Shown: positions 35,089-48,890 of the stretch, piece by piece
Numbering within the stretch: position 1 is the first letter of the stretch
How the letters are laid out: each line of letters opens with the position of its first letter
Assembly (NCBI RefSeq): GCF_034190915.1
Contig: NW_026947506.1
Coordinates: forward strand, 15,995,501 to 16,059,500
Source: Cavia porcellus
Lineage: Eukaryota; Chordata; Mammalia; Rodentia; Caviidae
DNA: 64,000 bases
Direction of reading: 5' to 3'
Notes under the pieces: model-generated
Seen by the model: the letters and a program-made list of their open reading frames with translations, nothing else
What the model was told of the DNA's origin: nothing
The model's database searches: none
Made by a program: the position numbers and the translations under genes

Positions 35089-36893
35089 CTGTATCTCTAA
35101 TAGTGAGTGTTATGCTCATATTTATAAAAGTAGCTATAGAGAAGAAAATTTATTACAAATTACCCATTATTTCTATTTTTCTTGTCATTTTGTACAAGAA
35201 AGTATCTTCTTAATGTAGAAATATCAAAATCTACACAACTGAATTACAACTAGTGCACATATTTTGTATAAAATTCAGAACCTAAAATTAACTAAGAGAG
35301 CACAGCAATGATGATTGTTGGGTATTGCACTGATAGGGGCATTGAACCTATTTTGGTTATGCTAGTTATTGCAGAATCAGGAAATCATCAACACTAGTGA
35401 GGGGAGATGTTTGGACCTGGGGACTCTTGTTCCTGGTAACAGTGACAGCTAGTGAGGCCAGTGGACAATGCTGAGAGACTCAGCAGTGTAGGTAAGCAGC
35501 AGACATCGAGGTGTTTACTGTCTGGCACAGAATGGAGAAGGATTTTGTCATTCAGCGGGAGGGAATGTTTGGCGGGATCCATGTTGAAGTGAAGTCAGAT
35601 GAACCTTAACCAGAACAGCTGCTGGCTTCCTTTACAAGACCCTAGTTGGGTGCAGACACATGGAAATTGATTGGAATGAGCTTATTCAAATGAGCCTCCT
35701 CTTGAGGCAGGCTGGCTAATGCTGTCTACTACTCCATCATAAGGCAGTGCCTGGTTTGAAGGGAAAGAATGGCGGACCTCAGAACACTGTATCCATAGGG
35801 CATCTAATAATGAATCCAGAGAGAATCCTGGAAGAGAACGATTTTTTTTTTCATTCATTTTTCTCTTTGGTTTGGTATTTTCTTGTTTTATTCATCTGCT
35901 TTTTATTTCTCCTTTATTTTGTTCTTAATTTCTGTGGGTGACTGTGATTCCTAACTTCCCTGTGGGTATGCTTTTGTTTGGATTTCAATTTTTCTCTTTC
36001 AAATCTCATTTAGTCTTCTGCATTAGTTTCCCCCAGTAGGTGGGATCCATCTACCATCTCCGTTGTATTGTAATCTCTTTCCCTTTGGCCATTACTCTTC
36101 TTCCTCTGAAATATATTTTGAATCTTAACCCTTGAGGACAGATTGGACATATCATGAATTCATATATTGTTTATGATTGTTTGCATTCTGTTTTATCTTC
36201 CCGATTTCAGTTCATACTGTTAGGAAACTAGCAAGTATCACTCCAGGAATTCAATTGAAACAGAAAAGACATGAGAACACACAAATCAGACTAATCCTCT
36301 GGCACCCAGGCCAATAAAGCAAACCTGGGGGGAAATGAGGTTGCAAAATTTGAAAACCCAATGGTAGGTTACTTCAATGTGGCAACAAGGCAATTCAATG
36401 AGGCTGTGGAATATATTAAATCAGAAGTAAACTCTCAAGTAACCACAACTAACTACAGAGATTACCAAAATACACAACATTCTTAGTGATGTTAGTTCAG
36501 ACACAGTCAAAAAAAAAGGCGAGCTTACAAGAACTGTTGAAGCACAACCTAAGAAATAAATGAGCCCATTAAATAGATTCAAGCCAATATGCAAGAGAAA
36601 AAAAATCCAGTTTAAAAATTCAGAGCACTTTAGGCCAGTTTGAGGAAAGGACTTCACATACTGAGTACAGGCTGGCACTTAGTGACGAGGAGAGACAACA
36701 AATGACATTAAAAGCACTTTGTAGACATCATGACAGAAAGCTTTCCTGGTACAGAAGAGGAATTTAACCTACCAATAATTGAGGCAATTATTTCTCCAGT
36801 TAGCACTGATTAAAAGAATTCTACCTGCCCATGTGTAATAGACAAGTTTGCAGACATTCAAATAAAAATAGAGTATTAAAATCTGTTAGGGAT

Positions 36894-36992
36894 GGGCTGG
36901 GGATTTCTCTCAGTAGCATAAGCAACTTCCTGGCAAGCAGTAGTCCTGAGTTCTATCCCTGGTAACAATAAAAACGAAAAAGAGAAAACAAA
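36894..36992 (+). repeat. ID-like SINE (unit 4)
   Basis: Same element as in the other units; the A-rich tail has the AAAACAAAAA variant seen in units 4-7. Confidence 0.6.
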
Positions 36993-37181
36993 AATATCTG
37001 TTAGGCATGAGGACTGTTGTGCTCCTTCCTATAAGGTCCCCAAGTACATGAGGGTATGTAACACTTCTGAGGCTGGAGGAAAACTGGATCACACTCTGAG
37101 TATGTAAAACAGAAAAAAGAGAAGCTTTGGAAGAAAGCCAGTGATATCTATCCCTGAAGTGGTAGCCCTTCTTACTGTCTA

Positions 37182-37268
37182 CCTTCCTTCCTTCCTTCCT
37201 TCCTTCCTTCCTTCCTTCCTTCCTTCCTTCCTTCCTTGCTTCCTTCTTTCCTTCCTTGCTTCCTTCCA
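37182..37268. repeat. (CTTC)n microsatellite (unit 4)
   Basis: CTTC tract, uninterrupted over its first part. Confidence 0.95.
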
Positions 37269-37302
37269 TCCCTCATTCCCTCTGTCCTTTCATTCTTTTG
37301 GT

Positions 37303-37418
37303 TTTTAATTCAAGTTAGTATTTAATCCCACATGTCCTTGAAACTGCAATGATATTCCTGCCTCAGCTTTGAGAGTGCTGGGATTAATGATGTGTTCGCC
37401 CACACCCTGCAAATCAGC
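37303..37418 (-). repeat. B1-like SINE, minus strand (unit 4)
   Basis: Same element as in the other units. Confidence 0.65.
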
Positions 37419-38717
37419 ATTGTTATTTTGTGTGAAAGGAGATAAAATTATACACAACAAAACAGAGCAACATTGGACATAATAACTCAATGTAAGAGAT
37501 ATAAATTTCAAAACTAGATAATCTGAAATCTTCCCTATCTATCATGTTTTCTCTTGGTTTCTTCCAAATAGTTGTCCATGTCTTGCCACACAGAGAATTC
37601 ATACTGAGCAACCTATTATAAAATTAATCCAAACAGTCTGAGAAAGGAGTTTTAGGTTTTTAAAATCAGACAAAAAGGAAGTCACTAATGGCTGTGCTAG
37701 AATCTGTTGTTTGCTTCAAAATGCCTGTGCATACTTTCATGTATGTGGAAACTCAGTTAAACACAACCAGCTTTAAAAAAAAAAAGACCATATTTTATAG
37801 AACAAACCAAAACACGGATAAAAGTGTTGGTCTTCAAAGAGATGATAGAAGGAAATCCGCTCCTTACTACATTGCCTAGGGTCAACCTCTCAAGGGACGT
37901 CCAGATTACTGGCTCCAACTTGCCAATGGGATAGGGGGAGAAGATGTGATGTTGGTTTCTCAGCCTGCAGGCTGGCAGACTCACAGCTGCTCATGGTGGG
38001 GAGAGGGTTTGCCTGGACTCCTGGCACTCGCAGCATGACCCATGTCCCAGGAAATTCCAGTGGAACTCAGTAATATTACTATTTCCAAACATTGGATCCA
38101 AGGAGTGAACTAGGTTAGTAAGAGATCTAAGAGCTCTGAGGAAGTAGCATTTACAGTTGTCCCACACTAGACTTTAGGTTTAGAGACATTCTGCCAATAT
38201 TCACTGTTTGTGCCTGTCCCAAATCCATGTCCCTTGCTCCCGACACTGTATCAGATTACCCAGAAGAACCACCTCTTCACTCCCAGCACACCTATTTCTC
38301 ATGGAGCCTTGAATCTGCTCCCTTCACATTACTTCCCTGCAACTGGCTTTCACCCACATGTGATCCCAAGGGAAAAGGTGCCTTATTGACCTCTCAGTCC
38401 TGCTTTGCTCCTTACCACCAGAAAGGAATAAACACAGAGGGCTTACTGAGAACAGTGGCATGCTGGAGTTACTATCCTCCACCCTAGTCTCTCATGTTCT
38501 GGAAATGGAAGGAAGACGATAGACCAGAGAACTCCCCCATATGAATGAGACAAAAGAAATTGTGGGCTAGTAAAACAGACTGTTTTCATAAACATATAGA
38601 AAAGACAGGTAGGATGAAAATTGACTGAGTCTCACATTTTGAGTGAGACACACCTAGGGCAATTGGATTAGAATAGGGTGGGAAGAACCACCATAGGGTG
38701 GATCCTGTCCTAAGAGT

Positions 38718-38725
38718 TATAAAAG
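38718..38725 (+). promoter_or_regulatory. TATA box of SPOP-like copy 4
   Basis: TATAAAAG, 411 bp before the first ATG. Confidence 0.48.
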
Positions 38726-39128
38726 GGACACCAAGAAGGAAGAATCCTTTCTGTTTCCATGATGAGGTGGTTCCCTGCTTGAAACTTGGAATTCATATCC
38801 TTGCTTCCAGCCCAGATGAATTAGCCTCCTGAAAGGAACTCAGACGGGACTCAACAAGGCTTCGTATTTTAAGGTCTGTGCATTTTGGTGAGCTATTTCT
38901 TTGAGTGATCAAGAAACATTTCAGAGTTGACTTATATACTAGGAAATCTCAGTCAGCTTATTTCTAAATACATATTTCTTTTAATCTATACATTAGGCTC
39001 TCTACTTGTGATTGCCATACTGCCCTGCCTGGCTTGGAAGTGCTGACTGCAGTGAAATTTGTGCCATCTGGTGAAGAAGAAATTTGATTCGTGTGACTTG
39101 ACAAGCTTGCTGCACTTTCACTCTGCTG

Positions 39129-40178
39129 ATGTTAAGGGTTTCCAGTACCGCAGGCCCAGCAGAAATGTCACAGGGGCCAGCAGTGGACAGCAGGTACACC
39201 ACAGACATCAAAGTAGTGAACGTGTCCTTTTTGTGGACCATTGATAACATTAGATTTTGCCTAAAGGAAATAGATGACTGCATTCAAAGTTCAATCTTTT
39301 CAGCTGAAGGAAATGATCAAGTGAAATGGTGCTTACGACTCTACCCAAATGGTCTTGATGAACAAAGCAAAGATTATGTGTGCTTATACCTGGGAATGAT
39401 CTGCTGTCCAAGGAGGGTAGCTCATGCAAAATTCACCTTTTCCATTCTGAATGCCAAAGGAGAGAAAACCAAGGTGCTCTCAAGTCCACAAGCTTATACA
39501 TTTGTGCGAGGAAAGGACTGGGGATTCAAACATTTCATCCTTAGAGAGTTTCTTTTGGATCCAAACAATGGGCTTCTCTCCAATGACAAGCTTTCCTTCT
39601 TCTGTGAAGTGAAAGTAGCACAAGATTCCACCAATCATTCCAGCCAGAATATTATGAAGCTGGATAAGGTTCCTGAGGGCTGCTTGGCAGAGGATCTAGG
39701 AGGACTGTGGGAGCGATCCCAGCTCTCAGACTGTTGCTTGTGTGTGGCTGGCCAGGAATTCCAGGCTCACAAAGCCATCTTAGCAGCTCGCTCTCCAGTT
39801 TTCATGGCGTTGTTGGAACATGAAAAGCAAGGAAGCAAAAAGAATCGTGTTGAAATCAGTGACATGGATCCTGAAGTTTTTAAGGAAATGATATACTTTA
39901 TGTACACTGGAAAGGCACCAAACCTAGGGATCATGGCAACTGAACTGCTGGAGGCTGCAAGCAGGTTTGGTCTGGAGCGCCTGAAGCTCATGTGTGAGAA
40001 CCACCTGTGCAGCAACCTCTCTGTGGAGAATGCCGTGGAAATCCTCATCTTGGCTGACCTCCACAGTGCACATCAGTTGAAAACCCGGACACTGGATTTC
40101 ATCAATTTTCATGTTTCTGACATCCTGGAGACCTCTGAGTGGAAGGCCATGGTGGTGTCCCACCCTCACTTGTCCTGA
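39129..40178 (+). CDS. SPOP-like MATH-BTB protein, copy 4, C-terminally shortened (349 aa)
   Basis: Same family and start as copy 3. An in-frame 75-bp deletion joins residue 348 (end of VVSHPHL) to the last Ser codon and the original stop, removing residues 349-373. That takes out the end of the BACK-like region, including the residue aligned with SPOP Tyr353 used in C-terminal dimerisation, and the basic tail that serves as nuclear signal in SPOP. MATH cleft and BTB dimer residues are kept, and the CUL3 motif position again reads KQG. Class-B substitutions R99H, N110K and N135H are present, as is P167S shared only with copy 5; residue 278 is Ser. The frame is open with promoter and polyadenylation signals in place, so I call it a CDS, though it could be a recent pseudogene. 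Confidence 0.8.
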   Translation: MLRVSSTAGPAEMSQGPAVDSRYTTDIKVVNVSFLWTIDNIRFCLKEIDDCIQSSIFSAEGNDQVKWCLRLYPNGLDEQSKDYVCLYLGMICCPRRVAHAKFTFSILNAKGEKTKVLSSPQAYTFVRGKDWGFKHFILREFLLDPNNGLLSNDKLSFFCEVKVAQDSTNHSSQNIMKLDKVPEGCLAEDLGGLWERSQLSDCCLCVAGQEFQAHKAILAARSPVFMALLEHEKQGSKKNRVEISDMDPEVFKEMIYFMYTGKAPNLGIMATELLEAASRFGLERLKLMCENHLCSNLSVENAVEILILADLHSAHQLKTRTLDFINFHVSDILETSEWKAMVVSHPHLS

Positions 40179-40623
40179 GATCCCACATCTCCATTTATCT
40201 TCCCAAAACCCTGGCCACATTTGCTGCCCCTGAACCATAATATGCTAGGGCAATCCGTGGAAACTTCACTCTTCTATGTGGAAATATTAAATTGTGCCTC
40301 TCTAGGGGAGAGAAGGGACCACCGTTTTAAGGTCAGAAAAAGGAAATGCGATATTGAGAGTTTAGAAGTCGTGTATCATGCATTTTCAAATCTGTGTTTT
40401 ATAATATTGTGCAAAGTGGGTTTTTACAATGTCGATGCCAAACTGAAACCAAAACTCCTGTCAATGTTGAAGGCAGACCTGGGGTGGGGCTACCCTTAGA
40501 GGCAGGGACCATGAACTTCACTCTGTAAATGCAAGACTCCTTCCTGGCTTTCTGCACCATCATGCATCCCTGGGCACCCCACTTGTAACACGGGCTTTTT
40601 GCTGTCCCTCACTTTTCTCTGTA

Positions 40624-40629
40624 AATAAA
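40624..40629 (+). terminator. polyadenylation signal of copy 4
   Basis: AATAAA about 450 bp after the stop with a T/G-rich follower. Confidence 0.65.
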
Positions 40630-41484
40630 CCTGAATCGTACTTTGTAAAGTTGTTTGGCTCCTCATCCTTTTTCTGTATGTTAGATTCAGAAGCTAAGAT
40701 AAATTTCAGTGTGCTGATGATTTCAGGCCCATCCACGGGATGAACACAGTGGATGTACAATGTCACTAATTAACATAGTAGATGGGAGAAATAAATGACC
40801 CAGAACTCAGGCTGCTGAAGCCAAAGGACAATCACACAATGCAAGTCTTTGCTCCTGTTGTCCTGTCCCAGTGACACAGACAGGCAGCACAAGCACTACA
40901 GCACATTCCCGCAAAATCTAGGCCTCTGAGCAAGCAGTCCAATCATGGTCCTGGAGAAAAAAGAGAGGAAAATGCTCAGATTTACGAAAATGGCATAAAA
41001 GAGAATTAAAAGTAGAAGTGTTTTATGTATTTCAGAGGAATTCATGTTGAGGAAGCAAAATTTATTACTTACAACTGCACTAAGAAATGGCTGTTGGCAA
41101 ATTCACACTATAAATCTCAAAAAGAGCTTTCTCACTGTGAACATTTAATATCCATAAGAATAGCATACATGTTTCTATGATATTATGAAGAATAGAATTA
41201 AAATTAAAAATGAAAATGTAGTGGGTTTCATCTCAAAGTTTGGGCTTTTGTAAAAATCATTAGTGGTGTTACTCTGGAATCACCTAGAATCTGTAATGGC
41301 TCAGAGCTTCTAAAAATATATAAAGAAATGGATCCCCTTGTCTTGAACAGGTACAGATTTCAAAACATTTGTTTAATCAGGGCTTACAGCTGGTAACCCT
41401 TTATGTGCTGGTTGTGTAAATCTTCATGAATGTCAATATGGGATAACAACCTGTATAACAATTATGCAGTAAAATCACTAAGAG

Positions 41485-41641
<157 letters not shown>

Positions 41642-41724
41642 AGTCTTTATCATGGCTTGAACTCAGGACTCACAACCTGGTTATTGCCAGGCAAGTGCTT
41701 CTTTGGCTCAGTTTACTGCCTGAC
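41642..41724 (-). repeat. ID-like SINE, minus strand (unit 4)
   Basis: Same reverse-complement ID-type element as at 15010. Confidence 0.5.
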
Positions 41725-43750
41725 TTTTGCAGATATTTGGCATACACATGTCCTATTCTTGTGTCCTTAATCCTAGAAGTGTCCCTTTCTCACCTCAAGC
41801 CGGATGAGATTTTTGAAAATGAGACAAAATTATTCACTCTGTGTGCATATTTCTTGAAAAGAACTATGGTTCTTAGATGTTATAGGAATATGTGTTTTGG
41901 TATTATCACCCTCAAGTTTTATTTCACGTCCATTCTCTCCTCCTCATTAAAGAGAATAAAACAGGAAAAGCTTTAAAGGAGGAAGAAAGGAAATTTTTTA
42001 TTAATTTTTTGTGTGAAAACTTTCAGAACACAGATTCCTCAGCTGTCCATACCTGACTTGCTGATTATGTAGGAGTCATCCCAGTTGCTTGGGAATCCCT
42101 GTTCATCCTACAAGGGAGAACATTCAAATGTTAATTTTTTTCTTTCCAAATATGTAAATAATTATTATCTTTTACATGAAATGTGGAAATTAAAAAGTAT
42201 GAGTTTCTATCACTGCATCAAATGAACAACAAAAAACATTGAAAATAACTTACAAAGTGTAATTTCCTCATAGTGAAATGAATGGAGCAAAGTGGATTAG
42301 GGCAGAAGATTTTTCAGGGCAAGCACAGGTCTTCTCAGCTTCTCTGAGTACAAATATGTGTTACAGTGACTTATTGTCAAGTGCTTCATAGAAACAGAAG
42401 TTATATTGAATGTACAAATTGACCAAAAGAATGTTTTCCTTGCAATTCTAAAGAGGAACCAGGCAAGAATTGCAGCTTAAGTGGCTGAAGGGCAACCAGT
42501 GAGATATGGTGCTATATTAACACTCTTGTGAGAATGACATGCCAGCTGTTAAGCATTAGGAGTTAGGACTGAGAATGCCTGTTCATTCCCTCAGTTGGTG
42601 TCACAGTTGTGAACTCTTGAAGGCTGATGTGCTCCCGTTTCCAGAAAACAATCATCCCTCTGTGATGTTGGGATTCGATGGGGGTTAATGCTAATCCAAC
42701 ATTACTAGCAGAAGACTTTTTTGAAGAAACCACTTGTTTGACTGCTTAATTCTAAGAAAAATATATGACAGAAGATGAACAAGAATTTGCCATAACTTTA
42801 CAGGCATTCTGAAGCAAGGAAATCACCAACTGCATTTGGCAAGCACTGAAAGGCATGCCAAAGTCCCCGGAGGCACCAATTTACCTGTATCACCAAAGTT
42901 GTGTGTCACACATTCTCGAGCTACTAGTGAAGGCATCTTGTGACACTTCCAACTCTTATGTGCAAACAACACACTAATAAATAAAGTATCTATCCAGGAG
43001 TCCCGGATGATGAAAGTGGTAGGAGACTAGTGACAAATAGTAAAATTGCATGAACCATTTCATTTCCTTCATTCAAGTCTAATCACAATATGACTGATTA
43101 TTTATGTGTATAGTTAGCATGTAGTGAGCTCTCAGTCAGCAAATCAACAACCCTAGGAAAACATGGAACAGATTTAGAGTTTTCTAACCAAAATGGGAAG
43201 CAACAGGAGCCAAATGTACCTGACCTTGAAAGCAGGCACATGGATTAGCCTTATCACACCTCTGTGGAAGACATCTGGGTCTAAATTCTTAGGTACTGTA
43301 ACCCTGAATCTTTAAAGTTTCTATTCCTCTTTACTTTCCATTTTGCACTTGTAATTCATCCTACTGTCATCTTGTAATCTCAATAAACCGCAACTTACTA
43401 TGTATCACAAGGTATATGCCAGGAAATACTCTTGTATCTGTACACAAGAATGTGGAAAATTTTTTGCCCCTTCAGGTCTAACACAGCTCTAGGGCTGGAT
43501 TATAAACAAAAGCAGCATTTTCCCACCTTTCATCAGCCTGGTTTAAAAGGCATTGCTACAGAAAGTGAATTCGTGAAAAAATGTAAAAAATGTTCCTACA
43601 AGGCTATGACATTTTCCATGCAAATGGAATTCCACAGTGTATCCAAGGAAGAAACTTATACAATATCCTAAGAAGGGTTAATTTTGGAAAAATTTTACCC
43701 TATTTAAAAGGCACTTGAAGAACTTGCATGTCGTTAGGTTTACTACATTT

Positions 43751-43791
<41 letters not shown>

Positions 43792-45597
43792 CTGTATCTC
43801 TAATAGTGAGTGTTATGCTCATATTTATAAAAGTAGCTATAGAGAAGAAAATTTATTACAAATTACCCATTATTTCTATTTTTCTTGTCATTTTGTACAA
43901 GAAAGTATCTTCTTAATGTAGAAATATCAAAATCTACACAACTGAATTACAACTAGTGCACATATTTTGTATAAAATTCAGAACCTAAAATTAACTAAGA
44001 GAGCACAGCAATGATGATTGTTGGGTATTGCACTGATAGGGGCATTGAACCTATTTTGGTTATGCTAGTTATTGCAGAATCAGGAAATCATCAACACTAG
44101 TGAGGGGAGATGTTTGGACCTGGGGACTCTTGTTCCTGGTAACAGTGACAGCTAGTGAGGCCAGTGGACAATGCTGAGAGACTCAGCAGTGTAGGTAAGC
44201 AGCAGACATCGAGGTGTTTACTGTCTGGCACAGAATGGAGAAGGATTTTGTCATTCAGCGGGAGGGAATGTTTGGCGGGATCCATGTTGAAGTGAAGTCA
44301 GATGAACCTTAACCAGAACAGCTGCTGGCTTCCTTTACAAGACCCTAGTTGGGTGCAGACACATGGAAATTGATTGGAATGAGCTTATTCAAATGAGCCT
44401 CCTCTTGAGGCAGGCTGGCTAATGCTGTCTACTACTCCATCATAAGGCAGTGCCTGGTTTGAAGGGAAAGAATGGCGGACCTCAGAACACTGTATCCATA
44501 GGGCATCTAATAATGAATCCAGAGAGAATCCTGGAAGAGAACGATTTTTTTTTTTCATTCATTTTTCTCTTTGGTTTGGTATTTTCTTGTTTTATTCATC
44601 TGCTTTTTATTTCTCCTTTATTTTGTTCTTAATTTCTGTGGGTGACTGTGATTCCTAACTTCCCTGTGGGTATGCTTTTGTTTGGATTTCAATTTTTCTC
44701 TTTCAAATCTCATTTAGTCTTCTGCATTAGTTTCCCCCAGTAGGTGGGATCCATCTACCATCTCCGTTGTATTGTAATCTCTTTCCCTTTGGCCATTACT
44801 CTTCTTCCTCTGAAATATATTTTGAATCTTAACCCTTGAGGACAGATTGGACATATCATGAATTCATATATTGTTTATGATTGTTTGCATTCTGTTTTAT
44901 CTTCCCGATTTCAGTTCATACTGTTAGGAAACTAGCAAGTATCACTCCAGGAATTCAATTGAAACAGAAAAGACATGAGAACACACAAATCAGACTAATC
45001 CTCTGGCACCCAGGCCAATAAAGCAAACCTGGGGGGAAATGAGGTTGCAAAATTTGAAAACCCAATGGTAGGTTACTTCAATGTGGCAACAAGGCAATTC
45101 AATGAGGCTGTGGAATATATTAAATCAGAAGTAAACTCTCAAGTAACCACAACTAACTACAGAGATTACCAAAATACACAACATTCTTAGTGATGTTAGT
45201 TCAGACACAGTCAAAAAAAAAGGCGAGCTTACAAGAACTGTTGAAGCACAACCTAAGAAATAAATGAGCCCATTAAATAGATTCAAGCCAATATGCAAGA
45301 GAAAAAAAATCCAGTTTAAAAATTCAGAGCACTTTAGGCCAGTTTGAGGAAAGGACTTCACATACTGAGTACAGGCTGGCACTTAGTGACGAGGAGAGAC
45401 AACAAATGACATTAAAAGCACTTTGTAGACATCATGACAGAAAGCTTTCCTGGTACAGAAGAGGAATTTAACCTACCAATAATTGAGGCAATTATTTCTC
45501 CAGTTAGCACTGATTAAAAGAATTCTACCTGCCCATGTGTAATAGACAAGTTTGCAGACATTCAAATAAAAATAGAGTATTAAAATCTGTTAGGGAT

Positions 45598-45696
45598 GGG
45601 CTGGGGATTTCTCTCAGTAGCATAAGCAACTTCCTGGCAAGCAGTAGTCCTGAGTTCTATCCCTGGTAACAATAAAAACGAAAAAGAGAAAACAAA
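45598..45696 (+). repeat. ID-like SINE (unit 5)
   Basis: Same element as in unit 4. Confidence 0.6.
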
Positions 45697-45885
45697 AATA
45701 TCTGTTAGGCATGAGGACTGTTGTGCTCCTTCCTATAAGGTCCCCAAGTACATGAGGGTATGTAACACTTCTGAGGCTGGAGGAAAACTGGATCACACTC
45801 TGAGTATGTAAAACAGAAAAAAGAGAAGCTTTGGAAGAAAGCCAGTGATATCTATCCCTGAAGTGGTAGCCCTTCTTACTGTCTA

Positions 45886-45979
45886 CCTTCCTTCCTTCCT
45901 TCCTTCCTCCCTTCCTTCCTTCCTTCCTTCCTTCCTTCCTTCCTTCCTTGCTTCCTTCTTTCCTTCCTTGCTTCCTTCC
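45886..45979. repeat. (CTTC)n microsatellite (unit 5)
   Basis: CTTC tract about 8 bp longer than in unit 4 with one CTCC interruption; one of the few differences between these two units. Confidence 0.95.
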
Positions 45980-46014
45980 ATCCCTCATTCCCTCTGTCCT
46001 TTCATTCTTTTGGT

Positions 46015-46130
46015 TTTTAATTCAAGTTAGTATTTAATCCCACATGTCCTTGAAACTGCAATGATATTCCTGCCTCAGCTTTGAGAGTGCTGGGATTAAT
46101 GATGTGTTCGCCCACACCCTGCAAATCAGC
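46015..46130 (-). repeat. B1-like SINE, minus strand (unit 5)
   Basis: Same element as in unit 4. Confidence 0.65.
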
Positions 46131-47429
46131 ATTGTTATTTTGTGTGAAAGGAGATAAAATTATACACAACAAAACAGAGCAACATTGGACATAATAACTC
46201 AATGTAAGAGATATAAATTTCAAAACTAGATAATCTGAAATCTTCCCTATCTATCATGTTTTCTCTTGTTTTCTTCCAAATAGTTGTCCATGTCTTGCCA
46301 CACAGAGAATTCATACTGAGCAACCTATTATAAAATTAATCCAAACAGTCTGAGAAAGGAGTTTTAGGTTTTTAAAATCAGACAAAAAGGAAGTCACTAA
46401 TGGCTGTGCTAGAATCTGTTGTTTGCTTCAAAATGCCTGTGCATACTTTCATGTATGTGGAAACTCAGTTAAACACAACCAGCTTTAAAAAAAAAAAGAC
46501 CATATTTTATAGAACAAACCAAAACACGGATAAAAGTATTGGTCTTCAAAGAGTTGATAGAAGGAAATCCGCTCCTTACTACATTGCCTAGGGTCAACCT
46601 CTCAAGGGACGTCCAGATTACTGGCTCCAACTTGCCAATGGGATAGGGGGAGAAGATGTGATGTTGGTTTCTCAGCCTGCAGGCTGGCAGACTCACAGCT
46701 GCTCATGGTGGGGAGAGGGTTTGCCTGGACTCCTGGCACTCGCAGCATGACCCATGTCCCAGGAAATTCCAGTGGAACTCAGTAATATTACTATTTCCAA
46801 ACATTGGATCCAAGGAGTGAACTAGGTTAGTAAGAGATCTAAGAGCTCTGAGGAAGTAGCATTTACAGTTGTCCCACACTAGACTTTAGGTTTAGAGACA
46901 TTCTGCCAATATTCACTGTTTGTGCCTGTCCCAAATCCATGTCCCTTGCTCCCGACACTGTATCAGATTACCCAGAAGAACCACCTCTTCACTCCCAGCA
47001 CACCTATTTCTCATGGAGCCTTGAATCTGCTCCCTTCACATTACTTCCCTGCAACTGGCTTTCACCCACATGTGATCCCAAGGGAAAAGGTGCCTTATTG
47101 ACCTCTCAGTCCTGCTTTGCTCCTTACCACCAGAAAGGAATAAACACAGAGGGCTTACTGAGAACAGTGGCATGCTGGAGTTACTATCCTCCACCCTAGT
47201 CTCTCATGTTCTGGAAATGGAAGGAAGACGATAGACCAGAGAACTCCCCCATATGAATGAGACAAAAGAAATTGTGGGCTAGTAAAACAGACTGTTTTCA
47301 TAAACATATAGAAAAGACAGGTAGGATGAAAATTGACTGAGTCTCACATTTTGAGTGAGACACACCTAGGGCAATTGGATTAGAATAGGGTGGGAAGAAC
47401 CACCATAGGGTGGATCCTGTCCTAAGAGT

Positions 47430-47437
47430 TATAAAAG
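47430..47437 (+). promoter_or_regulatory. TATA box of SPOP-like copy 5
   Basis: TATAAAAG, 411 bp before the first ATG. Confidence 0.48.
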
Positions 47438-47840
47438 GGACACCAAGAAGGAAGAATCCTTTCTGTTTCCATGATGAGGTGGTTCCCTGCTTGAAACTTG
47501 GAATTCATATCCTTGCTTCCAGCCCAGATGAATTAGCCTCCTGAAAGGAACTCAGACGGGACTCAACAAGGCTTCGTATTTTAAGGTCTGTGCATTTTGG
47601 TGAGCTATTTCTTTGAGTGATCAAGAAACATTTCAGAGTTGACTTATATACTAGGAAATCTCAGTCAGCTTATTTCTAAATACATATTTCTTTTAATCTA
47701 TACATTAGGCTCTCTACTTGTGATTGCCATACTGCCCTGCCTGGCTTGGAAGTGCTGACTGCAGTGAAATTTGTGCCATCTGGTGAAGAAGAAATTTGAT
47801 TCGTGTGACTTGACAAGCTTGCTGCACTTTCACTCTGCTG

Positions 47841-48890
47841 ATGTTAAGGGTTTCCAGTACCGCAGGCCCAGCAGAAATGTCACAGGGGCCAGCAGTGGAC
47901 AGCAGGTACACCACAGACATCAAAGTAGTGAACGTGTCCTTTTTGTGGACCATTGATAACATTAGATTTTGCCTAAAGGAAATAGATGACTGCATTCAAA
48001 GTTCAATCTTTTCAGCTGAAGGAAATGATCAAGTGAAATGGTGCTTACGACTCTACCCAAATGGTCTTGATGAACAAAGCAAAGATTATGTGTGCTTATA
48101 CCTGGGAATGATCTGCTGTCCAAGGAGGGTAGCTCATGCAAAATTCACCTTTTCCATTCTGAATGCCAAAGGAGAGAAAACCAAGGTGCTCTCAAGTCCA
48201 CAAGCTTATACATTTGTGCGAGGAAAGGACTGGGGATTCAAACATTTCATCCTTAGAGAGTTTCTTTTGGATCCAAACAATGGGCTTCTCTCCAATGACA
48301 AGCTTTCCTTCTTCTGTGAAGTGAAAGTAGCACAAGATTCCACCAATCATTCCAGCCAGAATATTATGAAGCTGGATAAGGTTCCTGAGGGCTGCTTGGC
48401 AGAGGATCTAGGAGGACTGTGGGAGCGATCCCAGCTCTCAGACTGTTGCTTGTGTGTGGCTGGCCAGGAATTCCAGGCTCACAAAGCCATCTTAGCAGCT
48501 CGCTCTCCAGTTTTCATGGCGTTGTTGGAACATGAAAAGCAAGGAAGCAAAAAGAATCGTGTTGAAATCAGTGACATGGATCCTGAAGTTTTTAAGGAAA
48601 TGATATACTTTATGTACACTGGAAAGGCACCAAACCTAGGGATCATGGCAACTGAACTGCTGGAGGCTGCAACCAGGTTTGGTCTGGAGCGCCTGAAGCT
48701 CATGTGTGAGAACCACCTGTGCAGCAACCTCTCTGTGGAGAATGCCGTGGAAATCCTCATCTTGGCTGACCTCCACAGTGCACATCAGTTGAAAACCCGG
48801 ACACTGGATTTCATCAATTTTCATGTTTCTGACATCCTGGAGACCTCTGAGTGGAAGGCCATGGTGGTGTCCCACCCTCACTTGTCCTGA
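47841..48890 (+). CDS. SPOP-like MATH-BTB protein, copy 5, C-terminally shortened (349 aa)
   Basis: The protein differs from copy 4 at one residue that I can see: Thr278 here, Ser278 in copies 4 and 6. It has the same 75-bp in-frame deletion (residues 349-373) and the P167S change, so copies 4 and 5 descend from one deleted gene. MATH (about 31-161) and BTB (173-297) are complete with the conserved cleft and dimer residues, the CUL3 motif position is KQG, and the C-terminal dimerisation residue and basic tail are absent. Thr278 matches copies 1-3 and so points to gene conversion or a reversion after the unit 4/5 duplication. A cytoplasmic shift relative to SPOP is an inference from loss of the tail. 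Confidence 0.8.
   Translation: MLRVSSTAGPAEMSQGPAVDSRYTTDIKVVNVSFLWTIDNIRFCLKEIDDCIQSSIFSAEGNDQVKWCLRLYPNGLDEQSKDYVCLYLGMICCPRRVAHAKFTFSILNAKGEKTKVLSSPQAYTFVRGKDWGFKHFILREFLLDPNNGLLSNDKLSFFCEVKVAQDSTNHSSQNIMKLDKVPEGCLAEDLGGLWERSQLSDCCLCVAGQEFQAHKAILAARSPVFMALLEHEKQGSKKNRVEISDMDPEVFKEMIYFMYTGKAPNLGIMATELLEAATRFGLERLKLMCENHLCSNLSVENAVEILILADLHSAHQLKTRTLDFINFHVSDILETSEWKAMVVSHPHLS

Noticed and set aside
36910..37269. Lysine/glycine/arginine-rich minus-strand frames across the CTTC tracts
   Set aside because: They are translations of a tetranucleotide microsatellite whose length varies from unit to unit.
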